Positions 1 through 4,665 of a DNA stretch of 6,551 nucleotides are shown here, piece after piece (position 1 is the stretch's first letter; each line of letters opens with the position of its first letter). The translations under genes and the position numbers were made by a program. The notes beneath the pieces are model-generated. The model was not told the DNA's origin, made no database searches, and worked only from the letters and a program-made list of their open reading frames with translations. Source of the stretch: Candidatus Peregrinibacteria bacterium (GTDB lineage Bacteria > Patescibacteriota > Gracilibacteria > UBA1369 > UM-FILTER-53-11); the NCBI GenBank assembly GCA_023245725.1, contig JAHFJU010000077.1, forward strand, positions 1-6,551, read 5' to 3'.

Positions 1-1337
1 GAAAAGATGGCTCGCGATTGTTCACCGACGGCGGCGATGCGACATATAATTTGAATGCTGGCGGCGACGTGTTGACGGTTGGAAATATTTCAGCAATTGA
101 AACAATTTTTGAGTGGGATCATGCATGGGATGTTTCGAGTGGAGAGCCACAACCGGCAAGTCCAAATATCACTTTTACGGCTCCGCTTGGCGGAAAAGCA
201 TATGTTGTCGATGTTAATTTAATTTCGAATATAGGATTTGATGGTCTGCCGCACGATGTACAAATATTGAACAACGCAGCCGATTTGTTGAATCAGGTTC
301 CGCTTGTAATTAACGCCCCAACCGATGGAGTGGTGCGCTATGAATTCGCTCCACATACAATTCCTGTTTTTGCTTTAAAAGGAACGGTAATTGGAATGGC
401 TGTTCATGAAGAGGATGTTGCCGGTCCCGATGCAGTTGTTGATGCTAAGGTTGTTCCGGTCGATGCCAACAGCGCAGACGCAGCGCATTCAGTTGATGGT
501 GCCAGCGATGCAGCAAATTCTGCTGATGGAGCAAACGTTGTAGACGGCGGAAATTCTGCCGATGCAGCCGACTCTTCAAGCGATGTAATTTCACAGCCTT
601 CTGATGGAGGCGCCGACGCAAGCGACGCAAACGATGCACATAATGTAATTTTCCAACCAGCTCCAGATGGGGCTTTGCCGCTTGACTCCGGAGTTTCTGT
701 AGACGCTGCGCAAGTTGTTCCAGTCGATGCAGCTCAACTTCCTGTTGATGCCAATCTAATGCCGCTAGACTCAGCACAAGTTGTTCTAGTAGATGCTGCA
801 AACTCCGTTGATCTAGCCCCACTGCCAGTTGACCTAGGTGTGCCTGCACCCGACGCTCCTGCTCCGGCAACGTTGCCGGTAGATGCCGCGGTTGTTTCAC
901 CAGATCTCGGCGTGCAACAAGCAGATGCTGCGGTTGTAGCTAAAGACGCTGGTCAAAATCCTCTTGATTCTGCCCCTGTTTCGGCTGATGCTGCTGAACA
1001 AACCGACCTAGGTTTAGCTGACGCTTCACACGGAAACGCCGACGCTACCACCGATGCAAAAACTCCTGTTTGTGCTCCGGGAATGGTATTGAAAGAGCGA
1101 GGGAATAAATGTGTTGAAGCGCCAAGTGTAATAAAAGAGCCAGCTCCGGCAACTGAGCCACCAAGCGGCGCCGAGGTCCCACAGGCAGAACATTCAGAAA
1201 AAAATAGCGGCGGTGGATGTGATATTGGCGGAAATGCACCTGGAGGCAAAGTGCCAACTCCATTATTGTTTGTTATTCCTGGTTTGTTGGCGAGAAATCG
1301 AGGTCGTCGCCAAAGCGATCAGGTAGCTGCGAAATAA
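1..1337 (+). CDS. Asp/Ala-rich surface protein with MYXO-CTERM-like tail, 5' end cut by window
   Basis: The reading frame is open from the first complete codon (position 3) to TAA at 1335-1337, giving 444 residues. I treat it as truncated at the N-terminus: the first in-frame start-like codon is a TTG at 18 with no ribosome binding site, and no signal peptide is present although the tail implies export. Visible parts in order: a beta-rich region without a family I recognise (about 1-140); an Asp/Ala/Val/Pro low-complexity stalk (about 141-352); a small Cys-pair module (C357 and C370, pattern CxPGxxLxxxGxxC); a Pro/Glu-rich linker; then C406-DIGG, a hydrophobic stretch (about 421-430) and an Arg cluster (R431, R433, R435, R436). 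The inferred role is a cell-surface or envelope-anchored protein whose N-terminal part is held away from the membrane by the stalk. It converges on the minus-strand gene that follows. The N-terminal activity is unknown. Confidence 0.85.
   Translation, partial: KDGSRLFTDGGDATYNLNAGGDVLTVGNISAIETIFEWDHAWDVSSGEPQPASPNITFTAPLGGKAYVVDVNLISNIGFDGLPHDVQILNNAADLLNQVPLVINAPTDGVVRYEFAPHTIPVFALKGTVIGMAVHEEDVAGPDAVVDAKVVPVDANSADAAHSVDGASDAANSADGANVVDGGNSADAADSSSDVISQPSDGGADASDANDAHNVIFQPAPDGALPLDSGVSVDAAQVVPVDAAQLPVDANLMPLDSAQVVLVDAANSVDLAPLPVDLGVPAPDAPAPATLPVDAAVVSPDLGVQQADAAVVAKDAGQNPLDSAPVSADAAEQTDLGLADASHGNADATTDAKTPVCAPGMVLKERGNKCVEAPSVIKEPAPATEPPSGAEVPQAEHSEKNSGGGCDIGGNAPGGKVPTPLLFVIPGLLARNRGRRQSDQVAAK
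684..1007 (+). repeat. Near-heptad aspartate repeat (stalk)
   Basis: Within the first protein, aspartates recur at about seven-residue spacing. Counting from the TTG at position 18 as residue 1, they fall at 223, 229, 237, 244, 251, 259, 265, 272, 279, 289, 296, 303, 310, 317 and 324, with six in strict +7 register from 289 to 324. A typical unit is PVDAAVV or QADAAVV. Asp codons (gat/gac) and Ala codons (gca, gct, gcc, gcg) vary between units, so the repeat is kept at the protein level and is not a recent DNA tandem duplication. It is probably an extended acidic spacer. It lacks RTX (GGxGxD) and thrombospondin type 3 (DxDxDG) motifs, so I do not call it a calcium-binding repeat. Confidence 0.75.
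1209..1310 (+). other. C-terminal tripartite sorting-like signal
   Basis: The last about 35 residues of the first protein carry a Gly-rich motif with one cysteine (GGGCDIGG), a short hydrophobic segment (LLFVIPGLLA) and an Arg-rich end (ARNRGRR), followed by eight further residues. This order matches the general plan of MYXO-CTERM signals, which pair a Cys motif, a transmembrane segment and an Arg cluster and anchor proteins at the surface of myxobacteria. Differences are a single Cys instead of the common double-Cys motif, a short hydrophobic core broken by Pro, and a tail that continues past the arginines. The assignment is by resemblance only. A plain C-terminal membrane anchor is the alternative. 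Confidence 0.55.
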
Positions 1338-1357
1338 TTCTCTTAACATCGGGCGCT

Positions 1358-1402
1358 TTAACCTACAAAAATGTGACTAGATTTCTGCGGCATGACAGGC
1401 AT
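1358..1402 (-). CDS. Possible 14-residue peptide ORF
   Basis: On the minus strand an ATG (1402-1400) follows AGAGGAG with a 6-base gap, one of the best Shine-Dalgarno matches in the window. The frame reads MPVMPQKSSHIFVG and stops at TAA (1360-1358). I see no convincing promoter upstream and no family resemblance. It could be a leader-type peptide or pure chance. It lies downstream of the large minus-strand gene and antisense to the region just after the first gene. Confidence 0.15.
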   Translation of the reverse strand: MPVMPQKSSHIFVG

Positions 1403-1615
1403 TTACAACTCCTCTAAATCATTGCGAAAATGTCTTCCCGGGAAAGAGCCATAAAATATTAATACAATAGGGCAACAGCCGCGGGGTGAATTCTAATTCG
1501 AATCGCAACTAAGAGGGCACGAGTTTTTTATCGACAATAAGGCATTGGTAACTTTTCAGATTAAATCTAAAAAAATAGCAGTTTATCAATTAGATTGCCC
1601 CCTAATAGTTATACC

Positions 1616-1634
1616 GATTTGCTCTTTGCAAATT
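1616..1634. other. Small hairpin (6 bp plus one G-U)
   Basis: GATTTGC and GCAAATT can pair across a 5-base loop (TCTTT). The stem is AT-rich and has no following T-run on either strand, so it is not a usable intrinsic terminator. It sits just before the ribosome-binding-like GGTGAG of the short Arg-rich ORF on the plus strand. Confidence 0.3.
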
Positions 1635-1649
1635 AGTTGGTGAGTCTAG

Positions 1650-1724
1650 ATGAATATATTTAGTTTGCGCCGCCGCTCGGCCCGCCGCCGCCGTAACGAC
1701 TACAACGCATTGAATATCGGTTGA
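1650..1724 (+). CDS. Possible 24-residue Arg-rich microprotein
   Basis: ATG at 1650 is preceded by GGTGAG (1639-1644) with a 5-base gap. The 24-codon frame begins MNIFSL, has seven arginines in nine residues (RRRSARRRR, mostly CGC codons) and ends NDYNALNIG before TGA at 1722-1724. It overlaps the last 25 bases of the minus-strand surface-protein gene in antisense. The Arg run comes from the GCC/CGC triplet tract, so it may be only a by-product of that tract. There is no convincing promoter and no family resemblance. Confidence 0.2.
   Translation: MNIFSLRRRSARRRRNDYNALNIG
1667..1693. repeat. GC-rich triplet tract beside the minus-gene stop
   Basis: This is a 27-base tract of imperfect GCC (plus) or GGC (minus) triplets with a single T/A base pair (1677) in otherwise AT-rich surroundings. 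It starts 7 bases after the minus-strand stop codon. The minus strand has four GG runs separated by single Cs (1692-1681), which could form a two-layer G-quadruplex. No proper stem-loop with a T-run is present. It may also be coding, either as Gly codons of a frameshifted C-terminus on minus or as Arg codons on plus. Confidence 0.6.
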
Positions 1725-4522
1725 GTTGCCAACGGTTGGCGATATTTTAAGTTAAATGTACCAGCGTAGTCTGGGGTATTTGGGTTATCAGCACCATCGG
1801 CGCCGGCACAAATTTGCGCTGGTGTTGCATTCGGCGGATCAGTAATCAACTTAGACAAAACAAAATTGTCGGCCCAGCATTTCCAAGCCCCATCTGGCCC
1901 ATCTACAGTTTTTCCAAAACGAATATTATTCAAATCCTGCGCTTCGCTAAGCGTTTTTTCAGCAGGAGTTACAGCAATTCGCCCGTCGCCGAGAAGTGGG
2001 CCGTTCGGTGCAGCTTTTTTAGATCCTCCATATGTATTATTGCTTACCAGTGAGCCATAAATTGTAAGTTGTCGATTTAACAGTGAATGTTGCATGCTCG
2101 ATTGTTTAGGAGATCCGTCGGCGTTTAACATATTTCGTCGAACGTCTAAAAATATTCCACCGCAATTCCCTAAGGCTGTTGCGAATCCATATAATGAACC
2201 CTCTGCCACAATATTGGCTTCTACATCAGTCGCCCAATTACAAACGTAAACGTTTCCGCCTTTACCTCCCGGCATTGCTCCAGATAATTTGTAATCAGCT
2301 AGTGCGATAATTCCCAAATTTCCGACAACTAGAGGATTTTGGCCATTTGGCTGCGGCGTTTTTACTGCAACAACATCGCGATCGATAAAAATATTACAGC
2401 CTTCGGTTACAAGTGTAGTCGGTTTATTTGCGGTAACAGGTAATGCAGCATTATTATAGTTTTCATCAATAATTATTGCGCAAGGATTTTGTCCATTTGC
2501 CGCATTGTGTTTGTAGTAAAGAACTCCTCCAGAATTTAAGTCTGCGGTTCTGAGAAGTTTCATTTCGCCACCAACTATTGATCCTCCTCCTGATAATGTT
2601 GCGTCTCCAAATTCTGATGGATTTTTGCCTCCAAGAGCCGCTCTAACAGCACGTAAATATGGCTCACGATTCGATAAAATCATGTTGCCGACTGCATCAG
2701 AAATCCAGTTTTGATACTGTGCTGCTAGCGAACCTTTTTCAACTGCCGAGATGTTTATGTTACCTTCAACTTTCGCCGCCTGTGAGCCAGCACCTCCATC
2801 TTGAAGTGATCGTGAATAATACATTGCGCCCGATGCCTCGCTTACAACTGTTTGAATTGCCATGTTATTTACCGCATCTGCACTTGCGGCAGGAACGGCG
2901 GTTGGTTTTGCGTACACTTGAAATGTTGCTTCTCCTTCATGGTTTGGTGCTGCAAAAAAGTATCCGAGAGGATTTGTTTGTACATCGATAATTCTGCCAG
3001 CCACCGAACAAACTCCTGCTTTAAATCTGTTTATAGGATTCGCACTTTCTGCTGGTTGAATTGGTAAATCATTTTGAACTAAGCCAGTTGCATCAAAAAT
3101 TCCACCTTGAGGATTTGCGATGTCAAAAATAAAATCGAATGAGTCGGTGCATGAATATAGTTGTGTGTATATAAATGCGATTGAGTGTGAGGTTTTTTCG
3201 GCTGTCTTTACGGCAATGGCTGTTGATTGATCGGGTGTTAATTGAAATGATTCGTCGGTGAGCGTTCTCCCTACGCCATCTTTACCTGCAATATGAGTTA
3301 CCTCAATTGGTGGTGCAAACGAAAAATTTCCATTTTGGGGAACTACATTTTTGGTAGTGAGAACTTCACCTGCTCCATTTAATACTTGTAAAGTAACGGA
3401 ATTTAAACTTAATTGATTGTCGGCATCGGTTGGAGCAATTGAGCTTGCTGTAGCCACAAATCCTGTAGCGGTTTGCGCGAATGCTGAAATTGTTGCAGCA
3501 TTATATGAACATACGGGCAGCGCGGCATTTGCGATATCGTTTGGAGCGCGGCAAGGTGTAACTTGGTTTGCCTTAACAGTGTTTGTTATGTTTGGAGGTG
3601 AAATTACAATTTGTCTGTCAGGTGTCGCATTTGTTATTGCTACGCCATTTTCGATTACTGAAAGTGTGAGTTGATAAAAATCTCCGCCACCGACTATTTT
3701 ATTTGAATAAACAGTTTCGTAGTCGTTTGTTACATGCCCAACAGGATTATTTGGCCCGTTTGGGTCTACGCTTATAGTCGCACTAATTGCGCTGTCATAA
3801 GGGTTCGGAAAATCTACAAAATCTGAAATGTCGATATGAGTGCCGCACATGTTTATGTAGCCGACCATGTCGTTATATACGTATCCAAATATGTCGCCTC
3901 GTTTAATGTTTGGGCATGTTCCGCCGTTTATGCCGTCACGGAGAGCGACAGATGCTCCGTAATTAATTGCGCCACACGCAACACCAGTATTTGTGCCGCC
4001 TTGGCAGCCCATTTTTATCCAACCCATTTGATCGTTCCATGAAAAACCCATTATTCTGGCTGTGTCATTTACATCAGGCACAAGATACGCGCCATAGTTA
4101 CTTGCTCCGCATGCGCTGTTTGTATTGAATCCGCCTTCACATGTTGTACTTACATCGCCGAAATTCGTGTTCCAGAGCCAGCCTTTGAGGTAATAAGTTT
4201 CTGCGTTAACAGTTGAGGGGTCTACTTGCCCGTTGCCATAATTAAAGGTTCTATTTCGAGGATTCTCTTCGCCACATGCCTGCCACGCCGCTCCTGGAGA
4301 GTCGAAATTAAATTGGCCTGCGTCGCTGTTTTGTATTGTTGGAGTAGCAGGATAGTTCGGTAACTGAACAATGTCGCTGCAGTTCGCGATTAATCCTGAG
4401 GCGTTTGCAGTAGGAACATTTGGATAATGCATTACTGGGCGTAATGTTAAAAATCCGCTTGCGAGCAGCACCATAGTTGCACTTGCCAAATACGAAAGAG
4501 ATTTTAATAGTATTCTGAACAT
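1700..4522 (-). CDS. Large secreted surface protein with GW-type motifs
   Basis: It encodes 940 residues from ATG 4522-4520 to TAG 1702-1700. The frame is open upstream to an ATG at 4633 (37 more residues, GGAG 4 bases before it), but I chose 4522 because a strong promoter starts transcription near 4555 and because a signal sequence begins exactly here. N-terminus: basic MFRILLK, hydrophobic core about 9-27 and a possible AxA site (ANA, 39-41). Residues 110-233 hold three GW-type motifs with paired Cys. Residues about 245-580 are Thr/Val/Asn-rich and probably Ig-like or beta-sandwich, with scattered Cys pairs. Residues about 643-833 look beta-helical. A Cys-containing tail ends in QPIFNAL. 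No enzyme motif is seen. The likely role is extracellular: adhesin, surface layer or fibre component. The family is unrecognised. The paired Cys suggest oxidative folding outside the membrane. Confidence 0.85.
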   Translation of the reverse strand: MFRILLKSLSYLASATMVLLASGFLTLRPVMHYPNVPTANASGLIANCSDIVQLPNYPATPTIQNSDAGQFNFDSPGAAWQACGEENPRNRTFNYGNGQVDPSTVNAETYYLKGWLWNTNFGDVSTTCEGGFNTNSACGASNYGAYLVPDVNDTARIMGFSWNDQMGWIKMGCQGGTNTGVACGAINYGASVALRDGINGGTCPNIKRGDIFGYVYNDMVGYINMCGTHIDISDFVDFPNPYDSAISATISVDPNGPNNPVGHVTNDYETVYSNKIVGGGDFYQLTLSVIENGVAITNATPDRQIVISPPNITNTVKANQVTPCRAPNDIANAALPVCSYNAATISAFAQTATGFVATASSIAPTDADNQLSLNSVTLQVLNGAGEVLTTKNVVPQNGNFSFAPPIEVTHIAGKDGVGRTLTDESFQLTPDQSTAIAVKTAEKTSHSIAFIYTQLYSCTDSFDFIFDIANPQGGIFDATGLVQNDLPIQPAESANPINRFKAGVCSVAGRIIDVQTNPLGYFFAAPNHEGEATFQVYAKPTAVPAASADAVNNMAIQTVVSEASGAMYYSRSLQDGGAGSQAAKVEGNINISAVEKGSLAAQYQNWISDAVGNMILSNREPYLRAVRAALGGKNPSEFGDATLSGGGSIVGGEMKLLRTADLNSGGVLYYKHNAANGQNPCAIIIDENYNNAALPVTANKPTTLVTEGCNIFIDRDVVAVKTPQPNGQNPLVVGNLGIIALADYKLSGAMPGGKGGNVYVCNWATDVEANIVAEGSLYGFATALGNCGGIFLDVRRNMLNADGSPKQSSMQHSLLNRQLTIYGSLVSNNTYGGSKKAAPNGPLLGDGRIAVTPAEKTLSEAQDLNNIRFGKTVDGPDGAWKCWADNFVLSKLITDPPNATPAQICAGADGADNPNTPDYAGTFNLKYRQPLATQPIFNAL
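2024..2596 (-). other. Gly/Asn-rich, probably beta-helical region
   Basis: Residues about 643-833 of the large minus-strand protein alternate short hydrophobic strands with Gly/Asn turns, for example CNIFIDRDVVAV, LGIIALADYKLSG, GNVYVCNWATDV, ANIVAEGSLYG and LTIYGSLVSNNTYGGS. The recurring short strand-turn spacing is what right-handed beta-helix or bactofilin-like folds show. The final element (QLTIYGSLVSNNTYGGS) resembles a segment I recall from Patescibacteria surface proteins. That is memory, not a search result. Confidence 0.4.
3824..4195 (-). repeat. Three GW-type tandem motifs with Cys-Gly units
   Basis: In the 940-residue protein, three units align: LKGWLWNTNFGD (about 112-123), IMGFSWNDQMGWIKMGC (about 157-173) and IFGYVYNDMVGYINMCG (about 211-227). 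The first two are followed by near-identical Cys units, CEGGFNTNSACGASNYGA and CQGGTNTGVACGAINYGA; the third has only a short Cys-Gly. The pattern G[WFY]xWNxxxGWI is conserved in aromatic and Gly positions and variable elsewhere. Its function is unknown; aromatic-Gly repeats of this kind can bind carbohydrate or pack as short beta hairpins. Confidence 0.7.
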
Positions 4523-4555
4523 TACGTTTTTCTTAGTTTTTGTATTTATTTGTTT
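4523..4555 (-). promoter_or_regulatory. A-rich 5' leader of the surface-protein gene
   Basis: The predicted transcript leader is 33 bases, 23 of them A, with no GGAG-type Shine-Dalgarno; AAGAAAAAC close to the ATG is the nearest thing. A-rich leaders can recruit the ribosome through protein S1, so translation is still plausible. Confidence 0.45.
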
Positions 4556-4561
4556 CGTATC

Positions 4562-4590
4562 ATTATACCAAATTTTCGGCTCGTAGTTAA
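4562..4590 (-). promoter_or_regulatory. Extended -10 sigma70-type promoter, minus strand
   Basis: On the minus strand, TATAAT (4567-4562) is preceded by TGG, giving a perfect extended -10 (TGnTATAAT). A -35 of TTAACT (4590-4585, 4 of 6) lies 17 bases upstream. The predicted start near A4555 lies inside the longer open frame. This argues that the protein starts at 4522 and not at 4633. Confidence 0.7.
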
Positions 4591-4594
4591 GTCG

Positions 4595-4608
4595 AAAAAT
4601 CCCTTTTT
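4595..4608. promoter_or_regulatory. A-tract/T-tract between the divergent promoters
   Basis: AAAAA (4595-4599) and TTTTT (4604-4608) flank TCCC and form a small inverted repeat in the 30-base gap between the two -35 elements. It sits where an UP element would be for either promoter and could also bend the DNA. It is too short and simple to call an operator. Confidence 0.35.
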
Positions 4609-4620
4609 GCAGCCAATAGC

Positions 4621-4648
4621 TAGACATTCGCATGTTGCTCCGTATAAT
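4621..4648 (+). promoter_or_regulatory. Sigma70-type promoter of the cyclase gene
   Basis: TAGACA (4621-4626, 5 of 6 to TTGACA), a 16-base spacer and a perfect TATAAT (4643-4648). Transcription should start near 4655, leaving a leader of about 11 bases before ATG 4666. That is too short for a normal Shine-Dalgarno, and none is seen. The -10 context GTATAATG is the same 8 bases as in the opposing promoter. Confidence 0.65.
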
Positions 4649-4665
4649 GCGCCTGAATAACTTAT

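Larger units (their letters stand above)
1338..1699. other. Intergenic region between convergent genes
   Basis: This is a 362-base stretch between the stop codons of the two surface-protein genes. I looked for intrinsic terminators on both strands and found none convincing: the T-runs (1524-1529 on plus; the A-run at 1569-1575, T-run on minus) have no GC-rich stem before them. Small structures seen are the perfect palindrome TTCCCGGGAA at 1435-1444, a 7-base AT-rich inverted repeat (1564-1570 with 1590-1596), a weak hairpin at 1616-1634 and a GC-rich triplet tract at 1667-1693. Two very short ORFs are listed separately. No tRNA or recognisable RNA gene is seen. Confidence 0.6.

Noticed and set aside
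445..900. 151-residue minus-strand ORF inside the first gene
   Set aside because: It is antisense to the Asp/Ala repeat; the biased GAT/GAC-GCN codons keep the opposite frame free of stops. The translation is Leu/Gln/His/Arg-rich low complexity without a family.
953..1263. Two overlapping minus-strand ORFs of 98 and 72 residues
   Set aside because: They are shadows of the same repeat-biased gene, with no ribosome binding site that stands out and no domain-like sequence.
1373..1386. TGTGA half-site as a possible CRP site
   Set aside because: There is no matching TCACA half at the right spacing, and it lies after a gene end, not in the divergent promoter region. No CRP palindrome is seen near 4523-4665.
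1481..1520. tRNA-like T-loop (TTCGAATC)
   Set aside because: The flanking bases (TCTAA and CGCAA) do not pair as a T-stem, and there is no D-arm, anticodon arm or acceptor stem around it.
1521..1535. T-run as an intrinsic terminator of the first gene
   Set aside because: The preceding bases (GGGCACGAG) have no complementary arm close by, so no stem can form before the T-run.
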